Positions 24,144 to 64,000 of a stretch of DNA of 64,000 bases are shown here, piece after piece. The notes under the pieces are model-generated. The model did not search any database and was not told the DNA's origin. It saw only the letters and a list, made by a program, of their open reading frames with translations. Source of the DNA: Saccopteryx bilineata (lineage: Eukaryota; Chordata; Mammalia; Chiroptera; Emballonuridae); the NCBI RefSeq assembly GCF_036850765.1, contig NC_089495.1, positions 206,882,347 through 206,946,346 of the forward strand. Reading direction: 5' to 3'. Positions within the stretch are counted from its first letter, which is position 1. The number at the start of each line of letters is the position of its first letter. Made by a program: the position numbers and the translations under genes.

Positions 24144-24894
24144 TGTTTTGGTTTTTTACATGAGTCTGCCTTATCTTTGCTGTCAGAAAAAACAATTAGA
24201 CTATCTCGAAAGCATCTGTTTACTTCACAGGCTTGGATTTTAATTGGCGAAGCACCCACCCACACTGTTGGCGGGGCATTGTGGCAGGTGACATTGGGGT
24301 CACCCCTGTCTTAGGGTCCCGCCCTTTCTGCCAGCTCTAGCTTGATCACTTCAGAATCAGAGAACCCCGGAACTGGGAAGACCCAGCCCACACCCTTATG
24401 TCACAGACGAGGGCTTCAAGACCCAGAGAAGGTGAGTGACGTGTGGAGGGTCACACAGCCACTGGAGCCTAGAGGTAACGGACCCCGCTTTCCCGGCCAC
24501 CCCACCCGCAACCAGGCCACGCGGCTCTCTCCGCTAAAGCTGGTTCTGAATTACCGTTTGGGGTGGGGGTGGGGGGGCAGGGAGGGAGTAGTAGGTTTTG
24601 CTTTTGAATGGTGCATGTTCCGGGAGCCCCAGTCCAGGCAAACCCAGAACGGGAGATAAAAGGTCCCCGAATACACTGTCATTAGTGGGGAGGGGCCTGA
24701 CCCGGCACAGGCAGAAAAGCAGCTTTGGCCGAGCCCGGGTCTGTCCATTAAAGACGTTTGCCTTGCGCCACTTTCTAGAAGAAATCCGACCACATCAAAC
24801 ACTCTGGAGGTTTTATATACTTTCCCCGAAGGCTTGGGTGTTCACAGAGAGAAACAGCCTACAGCCTCTCCGGCCCTGGTCTCCGGGGCTCGCC
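24144..24894. other. Intergenic, MIR-like patch
   Basis: About 24350-24500 carries antisense MIR phrases ('acagacgagggcttcaag', 'ggtcacacagccactgg'). The rest is unassigned. Confidence 0.4.
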
Positions 24895-25132
24895 CCTCCC
24901 ACTGGTCAAGCCCCGCCCCACTCCCCCCCAGACGATGGTCAAGCCCCGCCCCACTCCCCCCCCCCCCCCCCCCGCAGACGATGGTCAAGCCCCACCCCAC
25001 TCCCTGCTGGTCAAGCCCCGCCCCGCTCCCCCCCCAGACGCTGATCAAGCCCCGCCCCACTCCCCCCCCAAGACGATGGTCAAGCCCCGCCCCACTCCCT
25101 GCTGGTCAAGCCCCGCCCCGCTCCCCCGCTGA
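24895..25132 (+). repeat. GC-box tandem repeat upstream of TGM6
   Basis: About seven copies of a 24-47 bp unit built on GGTCAAGCCCCGCCCCACTC with variable C runs. Six carry CCCCGCCCC, a GC-box (Sp1/KLF-type) core; one has CCCCACCCC. It lies 1.4-1.6 kb before the TGM6 ATG. Confidence 0.85.
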
Positions 25133-25139
25133 CCCAGGT

Positions 25140-26533
25140 CAGCCTTCTGCACCCTCTCCAGCAGAGAGAAACTTCCCACCCTGCTCCCAGGAACATAAAA
25201 TTCTATTTCATTGCTCATAAGACTTTAGACGCTTTGAAGTCCAGAGCCTTTGAACCCTGGAATTCTAGGCATTGAGCTAGCATGGCCCTTAGGGATACTT
25301 TAGCTCAGTCCCCTCTAGCTTGGGGGGGGGGGAGAAGCCGGGTTCTGAGAGGGGAGAGGTGTTCAAGGTCACCGGCTCCCTGTGGTTGCTAAGCTCCAAG
25401 CTGGAGCCAGCCCAGAAATCGGGGTAGATTGATGAGCCTCGTCCTTGAACCGGAGGACCACTCCCTTCTTCTCCTTACCCACCTCCTCCCAAGAGTCTGG
25501 GCTGGCATCACTCCTGGCGGGGTGGGTTGTCACCGGGAGTCCCTGCGAGAAGTCTGAGAGACAGAAGACACTGCACAGCAGCAGGCGAAGGCTCTCCTCC
25601 GCATCTCCAGGGCAGAGCTAACCCAGGCCGGCGGACACAGGTTCAGGAAAAGGTCCAGCTCCCAAAGCACAGAGAGGGACAGACAGGCGAGCCCGGTTCC
25701 CTGAGCGTCCGGCCGTGTCCCTGAGTTATCCCAATCACCCACGTCATGTCCCACCGCGAGGGGTCACTGTCCTTTTACGAAGGTTCCCGGAGGACGACAG
25801 ACCGAGCCGGAGCCGCGGGGTGACCAGGGGCAGGAGCTGGACTTCCCATCCTGGTCTGTGTGAGTGGAAGGTTTGTCCCTCTGAGACTCGGGGCTCCTCC
25901 GTGAGGGCTGAGCCTGCTGGGGGGTGTGTGAGGGTGTGTGGCAGTGTGGGGACCTGGGTCCCCTGGGAGAGGAACCCGGGCCTCTGGAGCCCACAGAGGA
26001 GAGAGAACAGGGGTCCCCGGAACTTCCTCGCCGCCCCCCAGCACGGGGGAGAGCAGCCCCAGTCGGAACGCCAGGACACCGGGTCCTGGTCCCAGCTCTG
26101 CCTCTTGTCACCAGGTGCCTCTGGGGTCTCCTCTCCGAGCCTCCATCTTCTCGTCTTGAGAGTCGGAGCGAGGGCTGAAAAGGGCTCACCATCACCCCGG
26201 TTTCCTCCTCCTCTCATCTCCTTCCTCCTCTGCGCCCCGCCGGGCTCGCGGTCCCTTTAGGGGGAGGCCTCAGTTTCTCCCGCAGAGCATTCGGAAGGCC
26301 TCCTGGTTGAGGCCACTCCCACACCGGACGCCTTCGAGGTACCGAGCCGGGCAATTACTGGGTGACTGGGTGTCTCCTGGCTGTTGCTGTCCGGGGTGAG
26401 AAGGAGCCACACCTCCTCTTGGGTGCTGCCTTGTTTGCCTGGTTCCGGCTGGCTGCTCCCACACACCGACCAGACAGTCCACACACCTCCGGCCGGCCGT
26501 GCAGAGGGAGCGAGGAGTCGGGCTGGCCCTGGC
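25140..26533 (+). promoter_or_regulatory. TGM6: Probable TGM6 promoter and 5' UTR region
   Basis: About 1.4 kb of GC-rich, largely transposon-free sequence directly before the TGM6 start codon. No clear TATA box or INR was identified, so the transcription start is not placed. The absence of SINEs here, in a window otherwise full of them, fits a constrained promoter but is only suggestive. Confidence 0.45.
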
Positions 26534-55406
<28,873 letters not shown>

Positions 55407-56070
55407 TGGACCACAGGGAGATGCGATGACTCCCGTTCCTCTCCGGTCCCCCTCTCTGTCCCTGCCGTGTGGGAGCCAGGAGGCCTGCGTTCCAGTCCTG
55501 CCTCAGCTTCTGCCGCACTGTGTGAACTTGAGCAATTTCCTTCCTGTCTCGGACTCGGTTTTCCCTCTCTCGGTAGTCCTTAAACTTTCGGACAAGGATG
55601 GGTTGTGTAAGGAGTCTTTGCCTCATTCATCTCATCACCCTGGCTGCTGGGAGGCTGGCGGATTGAGCATCAGAGTCACCCCAACCCCAGCCCCCTGCCC
55701 CCACGGCACTGCCACCTCCCGCCAGCCGGGTCGCCGTCCCCCTGGCTGACCCCGGGCTCGCACTGCTCCTCTCTGAGGTCTCCAGTGCTCCGACCACTAC
55801 CCGACCCGAGAATCTCTGCCTGGCTCTTACAGAGACCCCAAAAGTTTTCCAGCTGAAACCCAAACATCCCTCTCCATTCTCAGATTACGCAGAGTGCAGA
55901 GCCTTGGCCGTGGACTCGTGCTGGCCACCTGAGTTTCACCCCAGAGCCGTATTCCTGAAGAGTGTTAGCGTTGAAGGGGTGGGGTGTTTTCCCTCAGTAA
56001 AGACACTGAGGGGCTACTTCTGACTGGAAGAAGCTGAAGATGGAGGAGGAGCCATCAAGACCCAGATTAC
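55407..56070 (+). other. TGM6: TGM6 3' flank and probable 3' UTR
   Basis: Sequence after the stop. A MIR-like stretch lies at about 55465-55575. No AATAAA was found before the SINE at 56072; an AGTAAA variant near 55996 is a weak candidate signal, so the 3' end is not placed. Confidence 0.4.
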
Positions 56071-56071
56071 A

Positions 56072-56265
56072 GCCCTGGCCAGGTAGTTCAGTTGGTTGGA
56101 GCATCACCCTGATATGCCAAGGTTGCAGGTTCGATCCCTGGTCAGGGTGCATACAAGAATCAACCAACGAATTGCATCGATACGTGGCACAACAAACGAA
56201 TGTTTCTCTCCCTCTCTCTTCCTTTCTCTCTCTAACCATCAATATAATAAAAACAAAAACAAAAA
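56072..56265 (+). mobile_element. VES-type SINE
   Basis: 'gccctggccaggtagttcag', 'aggttgcaggttcgatccct' and 'caacaaacgaatgtttctc' match the bat VES class well. Confidence 0.88.
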
Positions 56266-58265
56266 CTTTTTTTTAAGAGACAGGATTACATTTGGGTGTG
56301 CAGCTCCAAATCTGATCTAGTTACGGTCCTAAATGATCTCATGCAACCAGCCCAGTGTTGATTTACTTCTTTGGCACCGAGATAATGTTGACTTTGCATA
56401 CACTACACCCGACCACACTCTTAGCGTCCAACAGGGCGGAGACCCCCGGGACGAGGACCGGAGCGAGACTCTCGGGCTCTGAAGACAGCTGCACCGGACA
56501 TGAGAACCAGCTCCAAGATGTTCGAGACGGCCAGAGGAACTAGCACGAATCCTACCACTGAGGAGGCGCATGCGGGAACAAGATGGAGTCACCATGGTCA
56601 GGCTACGAAACTGTTACAATGGAGCAGACTGAAGCGCAGGAGAACGGTTTCTGTTCTTGTCTTCACTGGTTCTGGGAACTTAAACTTTGGAACTCCCGTC
56701 CTGCCTCCCTACCACACCTGGACCTGCTTCAGGTCATCGTGCAGCAAGGCTTGAACTGACCATCCGACCCTCAGGGCACCACCTGAATGACCTCCAGGAG
56801 AAACTGTCTCGTTGTCCAGATCGCGGGACATCAGCTGATTACCACCTCAGACCCCCCCGCCCAGAGCCTCAGGGTACAGGCCGATTCTTCTCCAGAATGT
56901 ACTATCTACTGTAAGAGCCTTCAGCCTTCTTTCTCTCCCCGCCTTCAGAACACCCCGAGTGTCCTGAGCGGTGTTTCCAGGGTGCAAACCCTGCGACCCC
57001 GGCGCAGACCGTGGTGGTTCTGTTTCCAGGCACAGCCTCCCGACTCTTTTAAGTACGTTTGCCGTCGCTGAAGTCCTCTGAACAGCGGCAGCGACGCAGG
57101 CTCCTCGGCAGGCAGACCCGCTCCAGGTGCAGACGCGAGTGGGGACGATGTGTGTAGCGGGTCTTTGCAGAAAGGGGGTCGGGCGAACACGCAGGCCGTG
57201 TTTGATGGCTGACCCTCGTGACCGGGGCGTCGGTGACGGCAGTTCTCCGACAGTCCTGCACAGCGTGGGGGCAGCTGAGAGTCCAGACGGACGGACGGAC
57301 GGAGACACCTCAATGAGCAGACCCTGGGCTGCCTCCGCTCCAGGACCCGCTCTGCAAAGGGAGGTTTCGGACGTGGACCCCTATCAGCGGGGCTGCGGGA
57401 GGTGCCCGCGGGCAGCCACTTCTCCGGGCTGCACCAAACTGTGAAATGACCCTTGAGGCCAGTTCTTCTCTCTCCACTCGTTTGATCCAGCTGCGTGTCC
57501 TGTCCGTCCGACCCTTCAGAAGATCCTCGGGGTCCATCAGCCTCTCAACACCACCGCCAGCCCCTCCCTGGCCCACCACCCTCTCTTTAGACTATCGCCG
57601 TAGCCTCCTCGCCGGTTCCCTCCTTCTTCCCCTTCCTCTCCCTCAGCCCCTTTTCCTCTAAGCAACCAGGAGGAACCTTCGAGAATCTAAGCCACTTTGT
57701 CATTCCTCGGTGCCAACCCCCTTCACGGGCACCCCGCCTCCCTCGGACCCGGAGCAGCTGCCGGCTCTGCAGGGCACCCTCCCCGGCCTCTGACGGCACC
57801 GCCTGTCCGCCCCGTCCTGGCCTGCTCCGTGGAGCAGAGTGACCGTCTCCGCTGGGTCTCCCCGTGATACGGACACCGTGCCGTCCTCTGTACCTGCTAC
57901 AGAGAGCCACTGACTGGAGCGGAGGGCTGGGGTCCTGGGGCGCTCGCTAGGAGGACAGAAAGAGAACTCCCAACAATGGAGGAGTCCCCTCTGTGAGGGC
58001 AGCCTCTCCCCCTGGGGCTGGGATGGAAGGCACAAGGGAAGAAGGCTCAGCCCCGCTGCCCAGCAAAGCGCACCAACAGGCCGCGCTGGAGAGGCGGTGC
58101 CGTGCCGCCCTGGTGGAGGCTGTGCGGGAAGTCTCCCCTCTGGGTTGCCAGGGAAAGCCACTCGCGGTGAGGCATCTCCCCAGAGGAGTTCCGTTACAAA
58201 ACCACACAACCCAGGCACGAGGGGGAGAGCCCGCGGCTGCCGAGGACTGGGCGCCGACGGCCGCT
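56266..58265. other. Downstream of TGM6, unassigned
   Basis: GC-rich in the second half, with overlapping ORFs on both strands and no recognised protein. A short (ACGG)n lies at about 57288-57303. Confidence 0.4.
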
Positions 58266-58267
58266 GC

Positions 58268-58705
58268 GCAGCGCATCGCAGGCCCTGGCGCTCCAGGGGC
58301 CGCTTCCCCGCGACCTCTCTCCACCCTGCGCATCGCATCGCAGCACAGGCCCTGGCGCTCCAGGGGCCGCTTCCCCGCGACCTCTCTCCACCCTGCGCAT
58401 CGCATCGCAGCACAGGCCCTGGCGCTCCAGGGGCCGCTTCCCCGCGACCTCTCTCCACGCTGCGCATCGCAGCGCAGGACCTGGCGCTCCAGGGCCGCTT
58501 CCCCGCGACCTCTCTCCACGCTGCGCATCGCAGCGCAGGACCTGGCGCTCCAGGGGCCGCTTCCCCGCGACCTCTCTCCACGCTGCGCATCGCAGCACAG
58601 GACCTGGCGCTCCAGGGGCCGCTTCCCCGCGACCTCTCTCCACGCTGCGCATCGCAGCGCAGGACCTGGCGCTCCAGGGCCGCTTCCCCGCGACCTCTCT
58701 CCAGC
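58268..58705 (+). repeat. 61-66-bp GC-rich tandem repeat, 7 copies
   Basis: Unit built on TGGCGCTCCAGGGGCCGCTT with 'cccgcgacctctctcc'. Copies differ by small indels (GCATC repeated or not, GGGG or GGG). Long ORFs on both strands are repeat read-through. A G run follows at about 58733-58749. Confidence 0.94.
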
Positions 58706-59290
58706 TCCCCTACCGACAGACCTTAACGTCCTGGGGGGGGGGGGGGGGGCGAAAAATATTTTGAGTCTTGCGACATGAGCAGGCGAGGAAATGGATCTGG
58801 AGCAACAGAAGGATAATTGGCACCGTGACCGAGATTTCCTCTGAAAAACAGAGCGTGCACCCACCTCGGTGCCTGCGCCGCCGCGGCAGCCTCTGCCCGG
58901 AATCCTTGTTCTCCGTCTCCGACCACGACCGACCGATAGGGCGCTTCTCACAGTGCTCTCTACGGGCGGGGCCGTTTCTGGCCGCTCTGACTGAACAGCC
59001 CTCCGAGCACCCTGCTTCTCCCTCTTCCTGGTTTTCTTTCCTCTGTAGCAATTAGTAGCATTCGATATCGTTTATCTACAAATACATGTTGATTCGTGTG
59101 GTCCGTCTCCCCTCTCTAGGATGTGAGCTCATCGTGTACAGAGGATACTATTTTGTTTACCCAGCAGGGTGGCATAAAACAGCGCCTATCACATAGTAGC
59201 GTTCAGTCAATATCTATTGAATGAATGAATAAATGAATGGGTGAATGAATGAATGAATGAAAATAAGGCGCATAAAAGAAACACAAGAGA
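58706..59290. other. CpG-rich sequence and L2 3' end
   Basis: About 58750-59050 is unassigned. About 59095-59270 resembles an L2 3' end with an (AATG)n tail ('tatctattgaatgaatgaat'). Confidence 0.5.
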
Positions 59291-59291
59291 G

Positions 59292-59625
59292 CCTGAGGCG
59301 GTGGCGCAGTGGATAGAGCGTCGGATTGGGATGCGGAGACCCAGGTTCGAGACCCCGAGGTCACCAGCTTGAGCGTGGGCTCATCTGGTTTGGGCAAAGC
59401 TCACCAGCTTGGACCCAAGGTCGCTGGCTCGAGCAAGGGGTTACTCGGTCTGCTGAAGGCCTGCGGTCAAGGCACATATGAGAAAGCAATCAATGAACAA
59501 CTAAGGTGTCGCAATGAAAAACTGATGATTGATGCTTCTCATCTCTCTCTGTCCCTGTCTATCCCTCTCTCTGACTCTCTCTCTGTCCCTGTAAAAAAAA
59601 ATTAAAAAATAAAGAAACAAAAAGG
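59292..59625 (+). mobile_element. SINE, CCTGACCAGGCGGTGG lineage, 5' deletion
   Basis: Starts CCTGAGGCGGTGGCGCAG, lacking CCAG. Imperfect flanks AAAGAAACACAAGAGA and AAAGAAACAAAAAGGA. Confidence 0.87.
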
Positions 59626-60466
59626 AAACGCTTGCCAGAGTCTCATCACCTGGACACTGCTGCTATTAACAGGATGATTAAAGTTTTCTTTCAGATTTTC
59701 ACTGGTGAGGATTTAAAAAAAAAATCTCTATAGAGGGGCTTAACAGACATACAGAAATGTATTAATATTCAAAAGAGAGCAGCTTGCTGAATTTTTACAC
59801 ACAGAATTGACTGGTAACCAGCCCCTGGATCAAGAAATGGAACATGACCCATAACCTCAAGACTCCCCTATGTGCCGCCGCTCCCAAAGAAACTATGATC
59901 CCAGATTGTAAAGGCAAAGATTGTTTTTCTGCGTGGGCTTTATGTGGATGGCACCACGCAGCAGGTGCTCTGCGTCTGGTCTCTGGCCCCGCCCCTGGAT
60001 GTCCCGGGGAGGCTCGTCCGCATCGCCCTGTGTTCCTGCAGCTCTCTTGCGTGCTCCCTGATGTGCGGTATTCCAGGGTGCGGTGGGTGCACCGTGTCTC
60101 CATTGTACTGACCATAAACACCTGGAGAGTGTCCGGCCGGGAGCTGGGCTGCATCAGGCTGCTGCGTACATCCTCAGCCGTGTCTGGCTGTGAACACAGC
60201 TCAGTGTTTCCGGTGGGCGTCTCTCTGGACGCGGACTTGCTGGATCCTAGGACGGGCCTGTGTTCAGCTTGTCACCATACACTGTCTTGGCAAGGACGGG
60301 ACACACAGGCACGTGTGGCAACTGTTTATGGTGTAGAATACCAGTGGGGGCTGTTTTGCATATCCATTAACATTTTAAATGCAACCTTCTTTTTCCTCAC
60401 AAACTCTATTTTTATGGATTTATACAGCTCATAGAAGGATGGCCCACCCCTAAAGAGAGTCAGGGC
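59626..60466. other. Intergenic, old repeat-like
   Basis: Phrases at about 59740-59830 and 60150-60430 resemble old L1 3' sequence but are too diverged to assign. Confidence 0.35.
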
Positions 60467-60480
60467 TTAGCACTTCTTTA

Positions 60481-60530
60481 TTTTTTTTTAAATTTTTCTT
60501 TTATTAATTTTTAGAGAGGAGAGAGAGTGT

Positions 60531-60611
<81 letters not shown>

Positions 60612-60733
60612 GGGGGAGGAGCAGGAAGCATCAACTCCCAGATGAGCCTTGACCAGGCAAGCCCAGGGTTTTGAACCGGCAACCTCAGCATTCCAGGTCG
60701 AGGCTTTATCCACTGCACCACCACAGGTCAGGC
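60481..60733 (-). mobile_element. SINE, CCTGACCTGTGGTGG lineage, with (TG)n(AG)n
   Basis: The target duplication TAGCACTTCTTTA is perfect at 60468-60480 and 60734-60746. The CT-rich part has expanded to (GT)n(GA)n at about 60527-60608. Confidence 0.94.
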
Positions 60734-60934
60734 TAGCACTTCTTTAAATAACAAGTATTTCGTTTCTATATATGTCTTTATAGAAAATTAGAATACAGAA
60801 AGTGAGGAAGAAAGAAACCAACCCATAACCCCAGCTCCCGTACCTAAGAGCCTGCCCATTGGCTGCGATCTTCTTCCTGACAGAGCAATGCTGCCTCCTG
60901 GTGGATTTATATTTTCAGTACATGCATTACTTTA

Positions 60935-61250
60935 CTTTTTTTTCCCCCTCTTGTGACAGGGATAGAGAGACAGCGGGAGGGACAGATAGGGACAGACAAG
61001 AAGGGAGAGAAATGAGAAGCATCAGTTTTTCGTTGCGGCACTTTAGCTGTTCACTGATTGCTTTCTCATATGTGCCTTGATGGGGGGAGGGGGGCAGGGG
61101 CTACAACAAAGTGAGTGACCCCTTGCTCGAGCCAGTGACCTTGGACTCAAACTAGTGAGCCTGCACTCAAGCTGGCGACCGGGGGTTTAAAACCTGGGTC
61201 CTCCATGTCCCAGTCCGACGCTCTATCCACTGTGCCACCACCTGGTCAGG
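60935..61250 (-). mobile_element. SINE, CCTGACCAGGCGGTGG lineage
   Basis: Antisense, ending 'ccaccacctggtcaggc'. It has a GGGGGGAGGGGGG interruption near 61082. Confidence 0.88.
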
Positions 61251-62033
61251 CTCATTTTTTAACTGTACTTAATTTTTTGAACCAAGGAAGACACTCACGT
61301 GGCTCAGTATTTAGTTTTACATGGAGTACCATGGGAAATCCTTCCGTTTCTGTTCCCCTCAGAAGAGCCTCCTTCCCCCACAGGCACCCACCCTGGCCGA
61401 CTGCTTGCATGCATTCTACGCACACACCAGGGTTCAGTAGTTTCCTTTTCTAGTGCCCACCTTCCAAGCACTAAACAGGGCTCCTAAAAATTTACAAAAT
61501 CAAAACATATTTCTATCTATTTGTAACTGCCATACTTGCAATCATGAAAGTTCAGAATATTAAACTCCCCAAATCAGAATGAGTTGTTACTCACTAAAAA
61601 TACACTAGTAATCATCATGAAGACATGTAATAACATAAATATCTACTCCCCAAATTTTAAACAATGCTCAAAAGAAATAGATAACAAAAAAAAATTTTAA
61701 GGCTTCCTTTGAAATGCAAGAGAACACAATGACATAGGTTATTTTCAGCTGTCAAACTAGAAGTGTTTTCGCCTTAATGACAATGATCAAGTCTGTGGGG
61801 AGTGTAACTGCGTCTGTTTTGTAACTAACTGCAAATCAACTCAAGTTTTAAGAAAGTGAATTAAGATGCTCACATCCTTCCACTCAAAAATTCCTTTCTT
61901 AATAATCTAAATATAGAACCATCTTTATGCAAACTCTGGCCATCACCTTATTGTGGGTGAAAAACAGTGACTTCATTAAGTACATAGTGGTATGTTCCCT
62001 TATGAGATGCTCAGGTCATTAAGATGTTTTGTA
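61251..62033. other. Intergenic, AT-rich, nothing recognised
   Basis: Moderately AT-rich sequence without a supported repeat or gene. Confidence 0.4.
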
Positions 62034-62450
62034 GGCCCTGGCTGGTTGGCTCAGCAGTAGAGCATCAGCCTGGCATGTGGGGGACCTGGGTTCGATTCCC
62101 GGCCAGGGCACATAGGAGAAGCGCCCATTTGCTTCTCCACCCCCACCCCCTCCTTCCTCTCTGTCTCTCTCTTCCCCTCCTGCAGCCAAGGCTCCATTGG
62201 AGCAAAGATGGCCCGGGCACTGGGGATGGCTCCTTGGCCTCTGCCCCAGGCGCTAGAGTGGCTCTGGTCGAGGCAGAGCAACACCCCGGAGGGGCAGAGC
62301 ATCGCCCCCTGGTGGGCAGAGCGTCGCCCCTGGTGGGCGTGCCGGGTGGATCCCGGTCGGGCGCATGCGGGAGTCTGTCTGGCTGTCTCTCCCTGTTTCC
62401 AGCTTCAGAAAAAATAAATAAATAAATAGATAGATAGATAGATAAATAAA
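62034..62450 (+). mobile_element. Long-lineage SINE with (GATA)n tail
   Basis: Starts GCCCTGGCTGGTTGGCTCAG. The tail is (AAAT)n then (AGAT)n. TGTTTTG occurs on both sides. Confidence 0.9.
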
Positions 62451-63230
62451 AGTTGTTTTGCAGAGATCTGGGATGTGTTGGACTTTAAAATAAAAAGTAG
62501 AGTACATAGGAAGATCACAAAACTCAACAGGTCGACAAAGGCTAACACTGAGAGTCTGGGGTGCTGGGACGCTCAAGGATTTTCTTTCCAGTCACTTGAA
62601 TGGCATGTGGGTGTGGGGCACCTTCACATGTGTTTGTTTTCCGTTTGTCCGTCTCCCTGGGAAGAACGTTCAATTCCGTTCCACTTCGGGAAATGTTGCC
62701 ATTGAACCACCTCTCCACTTGGGTGTTCTCAGTATGTCCGTCGCTCTCTCACCTCCCAGCTGTCTCATAGGGACTGTCTTCTTCCGAATGCCATTATCAC
62801 TTTAAGTCTTTCCTTTCCAGTGTTCACTGCTGGCATGTAAAACTACAAGGGACGTGTCTGACCCTGTGCCCTGCGTGTGTGCGACTCCGCTTGCCGGCTC
62901 TGCCAGCGCTCACGGGTTTTCCTACTGTCTGCGCACAGGACCTCCCTGCGCACTGCCGCTTCCTCCTTTCCAGTTTGCATCTTTTACTGGTCTGGTTTTC
63001 TTGCCGACTGCTCTAGCCAGAACTTCCCGGACAGTCTCCCAGAGCCGTGGCCACGCTGGCCCCCTTGTCTCGTTCCTTCTCTTTGGGGGGAAGTGTTCAG
63101 CCCTTCACTGTTAGCTGTTGGTTTTTCCTAAGTCCCTCATAACATTGAGAAAGTTCCCTTCTTTTCCGAATTTTCTGTTTCTATAAGGAAAGGGTGTTAG
63201 AAATTCCGCCAACCGCTTTTTCTGCGTGTT
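62451..63230. other. Intergenic, nothing recognised
   Basis: No gene or repeat family could be supported. Confidence 0.4.
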
Positions 63231-63234
63231 GATG

Positions 63235-64000
63235 GGTCGAGTCGCTGTGGGTCATGCTGAGCGCCCTGTGTTCCTGGAGAAGCGCCCTCCTCCTCCTCCC
63301 GTGGGTCATGCTGAGCGCCCTGCCGTTCCTGGAGAAGCACCCTCCTCCCATGGGTCATACTGGGCGCCCTGCCGTTCCTGGAGAAGCACCCTCCTCCTCC
63401 TCCCGTGGGTCATGCTGAGCGCCCTGCCGTTCCTGGAGAAGCGCCCTCCTCCTCCTCCCGGGGGTCATGCTGAGCGCCCTGCCGTTCCTGGAGAAGCGCC
63501 CTCCTCCCATGGGTCATACTGGGCGCCCTGCCGTTCCTGGAGAAGCACCCTCCTCCTCCTCCCGTGGGTCATGCTGAGCGCCCTGCCGTTCCTGGAGAAG
63601 CACCCTCCTCCTCCTCCCGTGGGTCATGCTGAGCGCCCTGCCGTTCCTGGAGAAGCGCCCTCCTCCCGTGGGTCATGCTGAGTGCCCTGCGTTCCTGGAG
63701 AAGCACCCTCCTCCTCCTCCCGTGGGTCATGCTGAGCGCCCTGCCGTTCCTGAAGAAGCGCCCTCCTCCCGTGGGTCATGCTGAGTGCCCTGCGTTCCTG
63801 GAGAAGCGCCCTCCTCCCGTGGGTCATGCTGAGTGCCCTGCGTTCCTGAAGAAGCACCCTCCTCCTCCTCCCGTGGGTCATGCTGAGCGCCCTGCCGTTC
63901 CTGAAGAAGCACCCTCCTCCTCCTCCCGTGGGTCATGCTGAGCGCCCTGCCGTTCCTGGAGAAGCACCCTCCTCCTCCTCCCGTGGGTCATGCTGAGCGC
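63235..64000 (+). repeat. 49/55-bp tandem array running off the right edge
   Basis: About 14 copies built on GTGGGTCATGCTGAGCGCCC with 'gttcctggagaagc' and a CCTCCT run. Unit lengths read from GTCAT marks are 54, 49, 55, 55, 49, 55, 55, 49, 54, 49, 48, 54, 55, 55. The array is not closed in this window. Confidence 0.94.

Noticed and set aside
57947..58951. 334-residue and other ORFs over the GC-rich array
   Set aside because: Read-through of the 61-66-bp repeat on both strands; no recognised domain.
56266..64000. SNRPB, the next gene after TGM6 in human
   Set aside because: No exon of it could be found; in human it lies about 29 kb beyond TGM6, which would be outside this window.

Overview
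The window is mammalian nuclear DNA, most likely from a horseshoe-type (rhinolophoid) bat. It is intron-rich, its gene is split into short exons with GT/AG borders, and it is dense in tRNA-derived SINEs of the bat VES/Rhin type, L1 fragments, old MIR/L2 remnants and non-autonomous hAT elements. The species call is an inference from repeat types remembered as typical of Rhinolophus and relatives. No bacterial, viral or plasmid genes were seen.

Two transglutaminase genes lie head to tail on the + strand, the arrangement known for mammalian TGM3 and TGM6. The last two coding exons of TGM3 (1367-1500 and 2287-2434) end in a stop and are followed by a 3' UTR with AATAAA at 2899-2904. About 24 kb of repeat-rich spacer follows. 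TGM6 is complete: 13 coding exons from a 7-nt first exon (26534-26540) to the stop at 55404-55406. Joining them gives a continuous 706-residue frame with the catalytic triad C274, H333 and D356. About 8.6 kb of downstream sequence holds SINEs, L2 pieces and two GC-rich tandem arrays, one running off the right edge.

The most unusual structure is at the last TGM6 exon. A 66-bp unit is repeated seven times (about 54825-55286). Each unit contains a branch-point-like CTGAC, a pyrimidine tract, an AG acceptor and the first codons of exon 13. The unit is 22 codons long and has no in-frame stop, so splicing to any of the seven acceptors keeps the reading frame. The predicted proteins are 706, 728, 750 and so on up to 838 residues. 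This would be a length-variable, splice-selectable 22-residue repeat at the start of the last beta-barrel.

Other splice-site oddities in TGM6 are: a pyrimidine tract of about 1.07 kb without any AG just before exon 3, a nested SINE pair inserted 33 bp before exon 11, and a weak GTCTCC donor after exon 4. Intron 1 carries two VNTRs. One is a 26-bp array of about 0.95 kb with a 121-122-bp higher-order period. The hAT elements have 8-bp target duplications with a central TA, as in the Buster group, and two of them host SINEs. Coordinates were counted by hand, and repeat edges may be off by a few bases.
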